NCBI RefSeq assembly: GCF_010614805.1
Contig: NZ_JAAFZC010000001.1
Span: 558,001 to 622,000, forward strand
Length of the DNA: 64,000 bases
From: Pseudooceanicola aestuarii
GTDB taxonomy: Bacteria > Pseudomonadota > Alphaproteobacteria > Rhodobacterales > Rhodobacteraceae
Direction of reading: 5' to 3'
Below, piece after piece: positions 9,558-18,349 of this stretch. The position numbers were made by a program, and so were the translations under genes. The notes under the pieces are model-generated. The model saw nothing but the letters and a program-made list of their open reading frames with translations, was not told where the DNA came from and did no database searches. Numbering within the stretch: the stretch's first letter is position 1; every line of letters starts with the position of its first letter.

Positions 9558-10478
9558 ATGACCCTCAAGGTTTTCGGCCACACTTCCCCCGACACCGATA
9601 GCACCGGATCGCCGCTGATCTGGGCCTGGTATCTGAGCGAGATCCGCAACCAGCCCGCACAGGCCAAGCTGCTGGGCACCCCGAATACGGAGGCGAGCTT
9701 TGTCCTTAAGACATGGGGCTTTGACCAGCCGGAGATCATCGCCGATGTCACCGCCGACGACAGCTGCGTCGTGGTCGACACCAACAACCCCGCCGAATTG
9801 CCCGCTGGAATCAATCAGGCGAACGTGGTCCAGATCATCGACCACCACAAGCTGACCGGCGGGCTGGAAACCCGCGGTCCGATCGACATCACGATCAAGC
9901 CGCTGGCCTGCACCGCCACCATTATGCACAATCTGATGGGCCCCAACGCCGACAAGATGCCCGACCCGATCAAGGGGCTGATGCTGTCATGCATCCTGTC
10001 GGACACGCTGGAATTCCGCTCTCCGACCACGACGCAGCAGGACCGTGACCTTGCCGAACAGCTGGCCGGTGAACTGGGCATCGACCTCTCCGCCTATGCG
10101 GCCGAGATGTTCGCGGCGAAATCCGACGTCTCCGCCTTTTCCGATGGAGAGCTGATCCGCATGGACAGCAAGGAATACGCCGTCGACGGGACCAAGTTCC
10201 GCGTCTCCGTGCTGGAAACCACCGCGCCGCAGATCGTCCTGGACCGCAAGGACAGCCTGATGGCCTCCCTCGGCACAGTGGCCGCGGAGGACGGAGTGGA
10301 CCAGGTGCTGCTGTTCGTGATCGACATCCTGAACGAAGAGGCGACCCTCTTCGTACCCAACGCCCTGGTCAAGGACGTGGCAGAGAAGAGCTTTGGCGCG
10401 CAGGTGGCGGGCGACCTGGTGGTCCTGCCCGGCGTCATGTCCCGGAAAAAGCAGATCATCCCCAGCCTCAAGGTCTGA
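9558..10478 (+). CDS. ppaC: Manganese-dependent inorganic pyrophosphatase (family II, DHH)
   Basis: A 306-residue cytoplasmic enzyme that splits pyrophosphate to drive biosynthetic reactions. The N-terminal DHH domain has GHTSPDTDS (7-15) and DHHK (95-98), the two signature metal motifs; the C-terminal DHHA2 domain ends with SRKKQIIP, whose Arg and Lys bind phosphate. Length is standard for family II enzymes, which need Mn and are unrelated to the common family I pyrophosphatase. It is transcribed alone from a good promoter. Confidence 0.95.
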   Translation: MTLKVFGHTSPDTDSTGSPLIWAWYLSEIRNQPAQAKLLGTPNTEASFVLKTWGFDQPEIIADVTADDSCVVVDTNNPAELPAGINQANVVQIIDHHKLTGGLETRGPIDITIKPLACTATIMHNLMGPNADKMPDPIKGLMLSCILSDTLEFRSPTTTQQDRDLAEQLAGELGIDLSAYAAEMFAAKSDVSAFSDGELIRMDSKEYAVDGTKFRVSVLETTAPQIVLDRKDSLMASLGTVAAEDGVDQVLLFVIDILNEEATLFVPNALVKDVAEKSFGAQVAGDLVVLPGVMSRKKQIIPSLKV

Positions 10479-10632
10479 TCGCCGGTCCCGGCGCCGGCCT
10501 TCACCGCAGCCGGGGATATTCGTATCGGCCAAAGCTGAGGACGCGCCGCGCCGGGAGACCGCGCGGCGCTGTCGCATGGGTCCGGGATGTGGCAGGATGC
10601 CGACCGGGCAAGGACAGGGAGGGAGGGCGGCG

Positions 10633-11004
10633 ATGATCTCTCACATTGATCACCTGGTGCTGACGGTCACCGATATCGAGGCGGCGCAGGCGTTCTACGC
10701 GCGGGTTCTTGGGATGACGCCGGTCACCTTTGCCGGAGGGACACGGCGGGCGCTGGCCTTCGGCTCGCAGAAGATCAACCTGCAAACCCTCGGGATGGAG
10801 CGGCGCAACCGCGCCGCCATCGGATCGGGAGATCTTTGCCTGATCGCCGACTGGCCACTGGATCAGGTGGCCGCGCATCTGGCCGACAGCGGGGTGGAGA
10901 TCCTGGAAGGGCCGGTGGAGAAATCCGGCGCGACGGGGCCGATCCTGTCGCTCTACTTCACCGACCCGGACGGCAACCTGATCGAAGTGTCGCGCCCGGC
11001 CTGA
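10633..11004 (+). CDS. VOC (glyoxalase/dioxygenase superfamily) protein
   Basis: A 123-residue protein with two beta-alpha-beta-beta-beta units. It starts MISHIDHLVLTVTDIEAAQAFY, placing the first metal histidine at residue 7 or 4, and ends YFTDPDGNLIEVSRP, the typical VOC C-terminus with the metal glutamate. One VOC domain of this size usually dimerises to make the active site. Similar proteins include glyoxalase I-like, fosfomycin-resistance-like and dioxygenase-like members; the sequence does not decide between them. The frame is open far upstream into ppaC, so ATG 10633, after a GGGAGGGCGGCG stretch, was chosen. Confidence 0.85.
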   Translation: MISHIDHLVLTVTDIEAAQAFYARVLGMTPVTFAGGTRRALAFGSQKINLQTLGMERRNRAAIGSGDLCLIADWPLDQVAAHLADSGVEILEGPVEKSGATGPILSLYFTDPDGNLIEVSRPA

Positions 11005-11095
11005 TCTGGCAGGACCACTCACCCGATCGCGGGAACGGGCTGGTCTGGGGCGCCGCGATGCGGCATACCCGAAGCAACGCGTTCAGGAGTGCCCC

Positions 11096-11989
11096 ATGAC
11101 CCGGATCATCCAGTCCCTTGCCGAGATTTCCGCCCCCTACGACGCGCTGTTCGTCGATCTGTGGGGCTGCGTCCATGACGGTGTGACAGCCCTGCCCCAT
11201 GCCGTGGCGGCCCTTCAGGCCTATCGCAAGCGTGGCGGCACCGTCGTTCTGGTCACCAATTCGCCCCGCGCCCGCGCCCCCGTGGAGCACCAGCTGAAAG
11301 GGTTCGGCGTGCCGGAAGACGCCTGGGACACGATCACCACCTCCGGTGACAGCGCCCGCGCCGCAATGTTTCGCGGCGTCGTGGGCCAGAAACTCTTTTT
11401 CATCGGCAACGCCGCCGAAAAAAGCGGTTTCTTCGAACCTCTGCATATCCAGGAAGACCCGCTGGCGATCGAGCTGGTGCCCCTTGACGCGGCCGAAGGG
11501 ATCGTCTGCCTGGGCCCGTTCGACCCGATGGCCGATCCTGCCACGCTGCGCCCGCAATTGCTGATGGCCAAGCAGCGGGGGCTGAAACTGCTTTGCGCCA
11601 ACCCCGATATCGTGGTGGATCGCGGCGAACGGCGGGAATGGTGCGCCGGCGCGATTGCCGCGCTCTATACCGAGATGGGCGGGGAAAGCCTGTATTTCGG
11701 CAAACCGCATCCGCCGATCTACGACCTCGCACGGATGCGGCTGCGCGCGCTTGGCCGCGATGTGCCGGACGACCGGATCCTGGCCATCGGCGACGGCATC
11801 ATCACCGACATCAAGGGCGCCTTCGGCGAGGAGCTGGACTGCCTGTTCATCACCGGCGGATTGGCCGCGCGGGAGACGCGCACCGATACCCGTGATCACG
11901 CGCGTGCCACGCCCGAGGAAGCCGCGCTGACCCGGTTCCTGGAGAAAGAGCAATACGACCCGACCTACACGATCGGCTTTCTGCGGTAA
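11096..11989 (+). CDS. HAD hydrolase, subfamily IIA (TIGR01459-like)
   Basis: A 297-residue HAD-superfamily phosphatase related to NagD. The first motif is DLWGCVHDG (21-29), where Trp replaces the usual x-G-x of DxDGT and a typical second acidic residue is missing, as is seen in the TIGR01459 group. VTNSPRA is motif II, GKPHPPIYD holds the motif III lysine, and GDGIITDIKGA is motif IV. The IIA cap lies between motifs II and III. The physiological substrate is unknown. AGGAG lies 7 nt before the ATG. Confidence 0.85.
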   Translation: MTRIIQSLAEISAPYDALFVDLWGCVHDGVTALPHAVAALQAYRKRGGTVVLVTNSPRARAPVEHQLKGFGVPEDAWDTITTSGDSARAAMFRGVVGQKLFFIGNAAEKSGFFEPLHIQEDPLAIELVPLDAAEGIVCLGPFDPMADPATLRPQLLMAKQRGLKLLCANPDIVVDRGERREWCAGAIAALYTEMGGESLYFGKPHPPIYDLARMRLRALGRDVPDDRILAIGDGIITDIKGAFGEELDCLFITGGLAARETRTDTRDHARATPEEAALTRFLEKEQYDPTYTIGFLR

Positions 11990-12037
11990 GCGCATTTCCT
12001 CTTGATTTTCTGCGCGTGCGAAGTAATTAAGTTGCAG

Positions 12038-12053
12038 CAATGCGATCGCATTG
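12038..12053. promoter_or_regulatory. Perfect 16-bp palindrome upstream of the MaoC gene
   Basis: CAATGCGATCGCATTG is its own reverse complement and lies in an AT-richer stretch 48 bp before the MaoC-like start. It has the look of a dimeric repressor site. No known family was assigned with confidence. Confidence 0.5.
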
Positions 12054-12101
12054 GTCACAATATTTCACACGGCGGCAATATACCAGGAGACGGAGGGGCA
12101 G

Positions 12102-12545
12102 ATGTTGGACAATTTCCCACGCGGCACGATCTGCATCGAGGATATCGAAATGGGCATGACCCGCCACCTGCGAAAGGTGGTGACCGACGCCGATATCGAG
12201 ATGTTCGCCCAGGTCTCCACCGACCGGAACCCCGTGCACCTGGACGATGCCTATGCGCAGGACACCATCTTCGAAGGGCGGATCGCGCACGGAATGCTGA
12301 CGGCCGGCCTGATCTCCGCCGTTATCGGCGAGCAATTGCCGGGACATGGCACCGTCTACATGGGCCAGTCCCTGCGGTTCCTGGCCCCCGTGCGCCCCGG
12401 TGACATGGTGACGGCCGAGGTCGAGGTCATCGCCATCGACCACAAGAAACGGCGCGTGCAACTGGATTGCCGCTGCATGGTGGACGGCAAGAAGGTACTG
12501 GTGGGCGAGGCCACGGTGTTGGCACCCTCTGCCAAGTTCGACTGA
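12102..12545 (+). CDS. MaoC-like (R)-hydratase family protein
   Basis: A 147-residue hot-dog-fold protein. STDRNPVHLDDAYA (about 39-52) carries the hydratase-2 Asp41 and His46 pair, followed by IAHGMLTAGLISAVIG, a strong match to (R)-specific enoyl-CoA hydratases such as PhaJ. These make (R)-3-hydroxyacyl-CoA from trans-2-enoyl-CoA, feeding polyhydroxyalkanoate or other acyl pathways. No pha gene is in the window. CGGAGGGG sits just before ATG 12102; an ATA/ATT-type extension upstream to 12051 would run through the palindrome. Confidence 0.88.
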   Translation: MLDNFPRGTICIEDIEMGMTRHLRKVVTDADIEMFAQVSTDRNPVHLDDAYAQDTIFEGRIAHGMLTAGLISAVIGEQLPGHGTVYMGQSLRFLAPVRPGDMVTAEVEVIAIDHKKRRVQLDCRCMVDGKKVLVGEATVLAPSAKFD

Positions 12546-12625
12546 TCCCGCACCTGCGGGGCGAACATCGGCCCGGACAACCCATCCCCGCTGGACAGCG
12601 GCCGCTCGACAGCCGATAGGGCGGC

Positions 12626-13462
12626 ATGACCGACCCGAACGCATCCCCTCCCGCTGATCCCGGCCCGCGCCGCTGGCCCGTGCTGCGCACCGCCCTTTGG
12701 GTGGTGGGCAAACAGCTTCACGCCGCGCTGTTCGGCGTACTGATTCTTGCCGCCATCCTGCTGACCCGCGCGATATGGCAGCCCGATTGGGCATTGGCCC
12801 GCTACGACGCGCTGGTCCTGATCGCCGTGTCCCTTCAGGCGCTGATGCTGGCCCTGAAACTGGAAACCTGGGACGAGGCCCGTGTGATCGTCCTGTTCCA
12901 CCTGACGGGCACCGCGATGGAATGGTTCAAGGTCGGCGCCGGCAGCTGGGGCTATCCCGAACCGGGGGTGCTGAAACTCTTCGACGTGCCGCTGTTCACC
13001 GGGTTCATGTATGCTTCCGTCGGCTCCTATATTGCGCGGGTGATCCGCGGGTTCGACATGGTATTCGCGCCCTTCCCGTCCTATGCCGCCTGCGTCGCAC
13101 TGGCGGTGGCCATCTACGGCAATTTCATCACCCACCATTACCTGCCCGACATCCGGCTGGTCCTGTTCGCTGCTACGATCTTCCTGTTCTGGCGCAGCCG
13201 CGCCTGGCTGCGGTTGGGCACGCGGTGGATCTGGGTGCCCTTTCCGCTGGCGGTGTTCCTCGCTTCCCTCGGGCTTTGGGTGGCAGAGAACATCGGCACG
13301 CTGACCGGCACCTGGGCCTATCCGGGGCAGAGCGGCTGGGAACCGGTGCGCTGGTCCCTCATCGGGTCATGGTACCTGCTGATCTTCGTCAGCTTCACCA
13401 CGGTGACACTGGTATTTCGCGACGCGCTGCGCCGGGCGCCGTTCGATCCCAGCCAAGGTTAG
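12626..13462 (+). CDS. DUF817 family integral membrane protein
   Basis: A 278-residue membrane protein of the DUF817 (YoaT-like) family. After a short proline-rich cytoplasmic start it has about seven hydrophobic segments, at roughly residues 33-52, 66-84, 90-108, 128-150, 153-170, 205-227 and 245-262. Conserved family-type stretches are EWFKVGAGSWGYPE and ENIGTLTGTWAYPGQ, two Gly/Trp/Tyr-rich loops. Function is unknown. It converges with the next gene, and the two overlap by 4 bp at their stop codons. Confidence 0.82.
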   Translation: MTDPNASPPADPGPRRWPVLRTALWVVGKQLHAALFGVLILAAILLTRAIWQPDWALARYDALVLIAVSLQALMLALKLETWDEARVIVLFHLTGTAMEWFKVGAGSWGYPEPGVLKLFDVPLFTGFMYASVGSYIARVIRGFDMVFAPFPSYAACVALAVAIYGNFITHHYLPDIRLVLFAATIFLFWRSRAWLRLGTRWIWVPFPLAVFLASLGLWVAENIGTLTGTWAYPGQSGWEPVRWSLIGSWYLLIFVSFTTVTLVFRDALRRAPFDPSQG

Positions 13463-13833
13463 ATCCAGCCGCGCCACAGGGCGAACCCCATCACCAGTCC
13501 AAAGAACAGCAGCAGGTTGAATGCCAGGGAGGCCCCCGCGCCAATCCAGCGCCGCTTGCGCGCCTCCGCCGGATCGTGGGCGGCAATGGCTGCCTCCACC
13601 GTTCGGAACTGGCGGTCCACGCGGCCGGCGTCAATCTGCGGCGCCAGCTTCGGATGTCCGGCCTGAAGACGGGTCTGCACCAGCCCCTGCGCAGCCTCGT
13701 GGGCGGCGCGCGGCAGACGCCGCCCGGCGTGCCGCATCAGATCCTCCAGGTCGCCCTCCGACTGGCGAAATTTGCGCCGCAGCGCCACCTCCACCTTGGC
13801 AAGACGCCTCTCGAACAGATTATTGTCGAACAT
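13459..13833 (-). CDS. Hypothetical tail-anchored membrane protein
   Basis: A 124-residue protein. The first 95 residues are helical and charged (RRLAKVEVALRRKFRQ, then LEDLMRHAGRRLPRAAHEA), followed by one C-terminal transmembrane helix (about 98-120, LAFNLLLFFGLVMGFALW) and a short tail. No domain was recognised. ATG 13833 was chosen over upstream starts since the extension is compositionally unlike protein and would overlap the promoter region of the next hydrolase. Its stop overlaps the DUF817 stop by 4 bp. Confidence 0.6.
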   Translation of the reverse strand: MFDNNLFERRLAKVEVALRRKFRQSEGDLEDLMRHAGRRLPRAAHEAAQGLVQTRLQAGHPKLAPQIDAGRVDRQFRTVEAAIAAHDPAEARKRRWIGAGASLAFNLLLFFGLVMGFALWRGWI

Positions 13834-13976
13834 GGCCCCCACCCGATGCACCCCCGCCCGAGAGGTCCACCTGCCGATCCGATGCGGCATGTCCTCCCGG
13901 CCCGGCCAAGGTAATTCGCCACGCAGTTGCGTCAATCCCTCTGGCCGCCGCCGCTCAGCTTGGCTACTTCTCAGGC

Positions 13977-14738
13977 ATGCTGAACCTCATACGCCACGAC
14001 GGCCCCGACGCCCGCCCCCTGCTGATCGCCCACGGCCTGTTCGGTTCCGGGCGGAACTGGGGGGTGATCGCCCGCCGCCTCGCGGCAGAGCGGCCCGTCC
14101 TGGCGGTAGACATGCGCAATCATGGCTCCTCCCCCTGGGCGGATAGCCACGGCTATCCCGACCTGGCTGCCGACCTTGCCGCCGTGATCGAATCCGAAGG
14201 CGCGCCGATGGACGTGCTGGGCCATTCCATGGGCGGCAAAGCCGCCATGATGCTGGCCCTCACGCGTCCCGAGCTGGTGGGCCGCCTGATCATCGCCGAT
14301 ATCGCGCCGGTCAGTTACGGCCACAGCCAGCAGCAATTCATCGACGCCATGCGCCGCGTGAATCTGGGGCAGGTCGAACGGCGCTCCGACGCCGAGGCGC
14401 AACTGGCCGAAGCGGGCGTGGAGCCCGCCTTGCGCTCCTTCTTCACCCAGTCGCTGGACGTGGGGGCCCGGCAATGGCGCCTGAACCTGGATGTGCTGGA
14501 GGCCGAGATGCCCAAAATCCTGTCCTTCCCCGAGGTATCGGCAAGTTTCGATGGACCTGCCCTGTTTCTTGCCGGGGGGGACAGCGACTACGTCCAGGTG
14601 GCGCATCGGCCAGGGATCAAGGCCCTCTTCCCTGCGGCACGATTCGCCGGAATACCCGGGGCCGGCCATTGGCTACACGCGGAAAAACCGCGCGAATTCG
14701 AAGCCGCAGTGGCCCATTTCCTGAAGATGGACGCCTGA
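13977..14738 (+). CDS. Alpha/beta-fold hydrolase (YbfF-like esterase)
   Basis: A 253-residue serine hydrolase. The nucleophile elbow GHSMGG (82-87) gives Ser84; Asp202 or Asp204 in AGGDSDYV and His231 in GAGHWLHAEKP complete a catalytic triad. The oxyanion-type motif HGLFGSGRNW near the start matches the acyl-CoA/short-chain esterase YbfF group. Substrate unknown. The open frame continues about 450 bp upstream, antisense to the neighbouring gene; ATG 13977 matches family starts. Confidence 0.88.
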   Translation: MLNLIRHDGPDARPLLIAHGLFGSGRNWGVIARRLAAERPVLAVDMRNHGSSPWADSHGYPDLAADLAAVIESEGAPMDVLGHSMGGKAAMMLALTRPELVGRLIIADIAPVSYGHSQQQFIDAMRRVNLGQVERRSDAEAQLAEAGVEPALRSFFTQSLDVGARQWRLNLDVLEAEMPKILSFPEVSASFDGPALFLAGGDSDYVQVAHRPGIKALFPAARFAGIPGAGHWLHAEKPREFEAAVAHFLKMDA

Positions 14739-14888
14739 AGGCGGAGAGGGCACGCCCCCCTGCCGCCCAGCACAGGCCGTTCAAGATGATCCAGATCGCA
14801 ACGTCCATGACGTGTCCCCAGGTTTCGAATTGGGGCCAGTCTGCCGGACGATGTGTTTAGACCAGGTTAAGAGGCGGCGGGAATCGCC

Positions 14889-16688
14889 TCAATCATCCAT
14901 TTTCAACGCGGAAATGAAGGCCTGCTGCGGGATTTCGACCTTGCCGAACTGACGCATCTTCTTCTTGCCCGCCTTCTGCTTGTCCAGCAGTTTGCGTTTC
15001 CGCGTGGCGTCGCCACCGTAGCATTTCGCAGTCACGTCCTTGCGCAGGGCGGCCAGGGTCTCGCGGGCAATCACCTTGCCCCCGATGGCCGCCTGAATCG
15101 GGATCTTGAACATGTGGCGCGGGATCAGGTCCTTCAGCTTCTCGCACATGGCCCGGCCCCGCATCTCAGCGCGGTCGCGGTGCACCATCATCGACAGGGC
15201 GTCGACCGGCTCGTCATTCACCAGGATCTGCATCTTGACCAGGTTATCCTGTCGGTAACCAATCACCTGATAGTCGAAGCTGGCGTAACCTTTTGTTACC
15301 GATTTCAGGCGATCGTAGAAATCGAACACCACTTCATTGAGAGGGAGGTCATAAACAACCAGCGCCCGCGACCCCGCATATGTCAGATCCTGCTGAATCC
15401 CCCGGCGGTCCTGGCACAGCTTCAGCACGTCGCCCAGATATTCGTCCGGCACCAGGATCGTCGCCTTGATCCGGGGCTCCTCCACATGGTCGACATGGGT
15501 CATGTCCGGCATGTCGGCGGGATTGTGCAGGTCGATCTTCTCACCATCCCGCATGTAGACGTGATAAATCACGCTGGGTGCGGTGGTGATCAATTCGATA
15601 TCGTATTCGCGTTCGATCCGGTCACGGATAACTTCGAGATGAAGCAGCCCCAGGAACCCGCAGCGAAACCCGAAACCGAGCGCCGCTGAGGTCTCCATCT
15701 CGTAGGAGAAGCTCGCATCGTTCAGGGCCAGCTTCTCGATCGCGTCCCGCAGATCCTCGAACTCGGCACTGTCCACCGGGAAAAGACCACAGAACACCAC
15801 CGGGATCGACGGCTTGAAGCCGGGCAATGGCGTCTCGCAGCCCTTCTTCTCTGTGGTGATCGTGTCGCCGACGCGCGTATCGCGGACCTGCTTGATCTGG
15901 GCGGTGAGAAATCCGATCTCCCCCGGCCCCAGGCAGTCGACGTTCTGCATCGCCGGGCGGAAGACGCCGATACGGTCGACGGAATATTTCGCGCCGGTCT
16001 GCATCATCTTGACCTGATCGCCCTTCTTCAGGATGCCGTCCATGATCCGCACCAGGACCACCACGCCCAGGTAGGGATCGTACCAGCTATCCACCAGCAT
16101 CGCCTTCAGCGGCGCATCCGCATCGCCTTGCGGCGCCGGCAGACGATGGATGATCGCCTCCAGCGTGTCCTCGATGCCCAGGCCCGACTTGGCCGAAACC
16201 AGCAGCGCCTCCGAGGCGTCGATGCCGATTACGTCCTCGATCTGCTCCCGGACCCGGTCCGGTTCGGAGGCGGGCAGGTCGATCTTGTTCAGCACCGGGA
16301 CGATCTCGTGATCCGCATCGATCGCCTGATAGACATTGGCCAGGGTCTGCGCTTCGACGCCCTGAGTGCTGTCCACCACCAGCAGCGATCCCTCGACCGC
16401 GCGCATTGAGCGCGAGACCTCGTAGGCGAAATCGACATGGCCGGGCGTGTCGATCAGGTTCAGCACATAGACGTCACCATCCTGCGCCCGGTATTCGATG
16501 CGCACCGTGTTGGCCTTGATGGTGATCCCGCGCTCCCTCTCGATGTCCATGGCATCAAGAAGCTGCTCCTTCATCTCCCGTTCCGAAACGGTGTTCGTCG
16601 ATTGGATCAGCCGGTCGGCCAGGGTGGATTTCCCGTGGTCGATATGGGCGACAATGGAGAAGTTGCGGATGTGCTTCAGGTCGGTCAT
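14889..16688 (-). CDS. lepA: Elongation factor 4 (LepA)
   Basis: A 599-residue translational GTPase that acts on the ribosome, in initiation and back-translocation. N-terminal GTPase motifs: [13 protein letters not shown] (P loop), DTPGHVDF, and NKIDLP. The EF4-specific C-terminal domain ends with [20 protein letters not shown], the conserved LepA tail. ATG 16688 ([13 protein letters not shown]) yields exactly the usual length; an in-frame ATG eight codons upstream is possible. It is monocistronic and reads leftward. Confidence 0.97.
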   Translation of the reverse strand: MTDLKHIRNFSIVAHIDHGKSTLADRLIQSTNTVSEREMKEQLLDAMDIERERGITIKANTVRIEYRAQDGDVYVLNLIDTPGHVDFAYEVSRSMRAVEGSLLVVDSTQGVEAQTLANVYQAIDADHEIVPVLNKIDLPASEPDRVREQIEDVIGIDASEALLVSAKSGLGIEDTLEAIIHRLPAPQGDADAPLKAMLVDSWYDPYLGVVVLVRIMDGILKKGDQVKMMQTGAKYSVDRIGVFRPAMQNVDCLGPGEIGFLTAQIKQVRDTRVGDTITTEKKGCETPLPGFKPSIPVVFCGLFPVDSAEFEDLRDAIEKLALNDASFSYEMETSAALGFGFRCGFLGLLHLEVIRDRIEREYDIELITTAPSVIYHVYMRDGEKIDLHNPADMPDMTHVDHVEEPRIKATILVPDEYLGDVLKLCQDRRGIQQDLTYAGSRALVVYDLPLNEVVFDFYDRLKSVTKGYASFDYQVIGYRQDNLVKMQILVNDEPVDALSMMVHRDRAEMRGRAMCEKLKDLIPRHMFKIPIQAAIGGKVIARETLAALRKDVTAKCYGGDATRKRKLLDKQKAGKKKMRQFGKVEIPQQAFISALKMDD

Positions 16689-16871
16689 TGGCGTGATATG
16701 CGAGGGTTTCAACGCCCCGTCAATGGGTCACGCCATGCCGCCCGTCCGATCTGAAGCACCGTGGCCCGACAGGCGCGCCGGCAACCGGCGCCGATTAACG
16801 CAAACGTGAGATGACGTAGCCGCCCCGCGTCCTAGGGTTTCACGCGACTCACCTGTCATGGAGTTCCGAAC

Positions 16872-17663
16872 ATGAAACGCCGCACCTTCCTGTCCACTGC
16901 CCTCTCAACCGGCCTTGCCGCATCCAGCCTGCCGGTCATCCTGCCCTATGCCGCCCGAGCTGCCGCCCATTCGGGCGATGTCTTCGCCACCGCCGGAGGG
17001 GGCGAGATCACGGTGCATCCGGTCAGCCATGCCTCCTTTGTCATGACCACGCCGATGAGGGTGATCTACAATGATCCCGTCGGAGGCGCCGCGCTCTATA
17101 CCGATTTTGACGCGCCGGATCTGGTGATCATCACCCACCACCACGGCGACCACTTCGATGCCGAGACCCTCGCTGCCATCGTCGCTGACAAGACCGACCT
17201 GATCGTGAACCCAACCGTGCATGAGCAATTGCCGGAGGCGCTGAAGGCCAAGGCCCATGTCATGGCAAATGGCGACAATCACGACTGGAAGGGGATGACG
17301 GTCGATGCCGTGCCGGCCTACAACCTGACGGAGGAGCGGCTGAAGTATCACCCGCCGGGCCGTGATAACGGCTATGTCCTGACGATCGACGGAACCCGGA
17401 TCTACATCGCCGGCGACACCGAGGGCACACCAGAGTTGCGCGCGATGCAGGATATCACCCTGGCCTTCGTGCCGATGAACCTGCCCTACACGATGGATGT
17501 GACCCAGGCGGCGGATGCGGTAGCGGATTTCGCGCCCAGCTATGTCTACCCCTATCACTACCGCGACAGCGACCCGCAGGAGTTCGCCCGCCTGCTCGGC
17601 CAGACCGGCGCCGCAACCGAAGTGCGGCTGGGCCCCTGGTACGACGACGCCGCGCATGGCTGA
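16872..17663 (+). CDS. Exported metallo-beta-lactamase-fold hydrolase
   Basis: A 263-residue protein. MKRRTFLSTALSTGLAASSL has a twin-arginine followed by FLS, which suggests Tat export; cleavage is likely near the Ala-rich region at 28-32. Mature domain: THHHGDHFD (88-96) gives the HxHxDH zinc site, AGDTEGTPE the later Asp ligand, and PYHYRDSDP the last His. This resembles UPF0173/UlaG-like metal-dependent hydrolases. The substrate is unknown. A GGAG site precedes the ATG. Confidence 0.85.
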   Translation: MKRRTFLSTALSTGLAASSLPVILPYAARAAAHSGDVFATAGGGEITVHPVSHASFVMTTPMRVIYNDPVGGAALYTDFDAPDLVIITHHHGDHFDAETLAAIVADKTDLIVNPTVHEQLPEALKAKAHVMANGDNHDWKGMTVDAVPAYNLTEERLKYHPPGRDNGYVLTIDGTRIYIAGDTEGTPELRAMQDITLAFVPMNLPYTMDVTQAADAVADFAPSYVYPYHYRDSDPQEFARLLGQTGAATEVRLGPWYDDAAHG

Positions 17664-17841
17664 CCCCAACGCCCGCAGCGGTTCCACCGGTGCGGGCGCC
17701 AGAATTCCCGGATCGGCGGCGCGCCGCCGGTCCCCTGTCCGCAGATTGAATTTTTGGCCCGTTTCCGGCAGGATTTTGCCTAAGCAGATGGTCGGAGCAT
17801 AAAAACGAATCCCCGGCCACGTAACGGACAGAGGCAACATA

Positions 17842-18144
17842 ATGACCAGGGTCAGTCTGGCCGCAGCAGCGGCTATACTCCTTCTTTCCATCCCCACGGC
17901 GCAGGCCGGGCCCATTTCACGCGCCTGTCTTGCCTCGGATCGGGCCGGCTCTACGGCCTTGTGCGGCTGCATCCAGCACGTGGCCAATGGGATGCTCAGC
18001 TGGTCGGACCAGCGCATGGCGGCGCGGTTCTTCAAGGATCCCGACCAGGCGCAGAAGGTACGGATGTCCGACAACCTCAATCACGAAGCCTTCTGGCTGA
18101 AATACAAGGCTTTCGGCCAGGCTGCCGCCGCCCAGTGCTCCTGA
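17842..18144 (+). CDS. Small secreted cysteine-containing protein
   Basis: A 100-residue protein with a clear Sec signal peptide (hydrophobic run, then TAQAG near residue 22). The mature part has four cysteines (CLAS, LCGC, and the penultimate C), spaced as if in disulfides, and a WSDQRMAARFFKDPDQAQ helix that resembles small Rhodobacteraceae periplasmic proteins of unknown function. An AGAGGC ribosome-like site lies before the ATG. It converges with matB at a distance of 205 bp; that gap holds no gene I can support. Confidence 0.68.
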   Translation: MTRVSLAAAAAILLLSIPTAQAGPISRACLASDRAGSTALCGCIQHVANGMLSWSDQRMAARFFKDPDQAQKVRMSDNLNHEAFWLKYKAFGQAAAAQCS

Positions 18145-18349
18145 AGGCACCCTGCGTCGTTCCGGGATCACGCCGGAGATGAGGTGAACGCCCCGGCGCC
18201 ATGGAGGGGGGCATCCCCTTCCTGCGGACGTGGCGCGACCGTGCAGGGCACCTGGCGGAATGTTGCGCGCCCTGCATCGGCGGGTCATGTGATGGTGCGA
18301 ATATCGCTAAAGCTGGGACCGCGTTTGCGGCCCCCGGCGCGTGCGACGG

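Noticed and set aside
17671..17697. An extended GC hairpin after the metallo-beta-lactamase-fold gene
   Set aside because: The stem is 11 bp with one mismatch but no T-run follows, so a terminator call is not supported.
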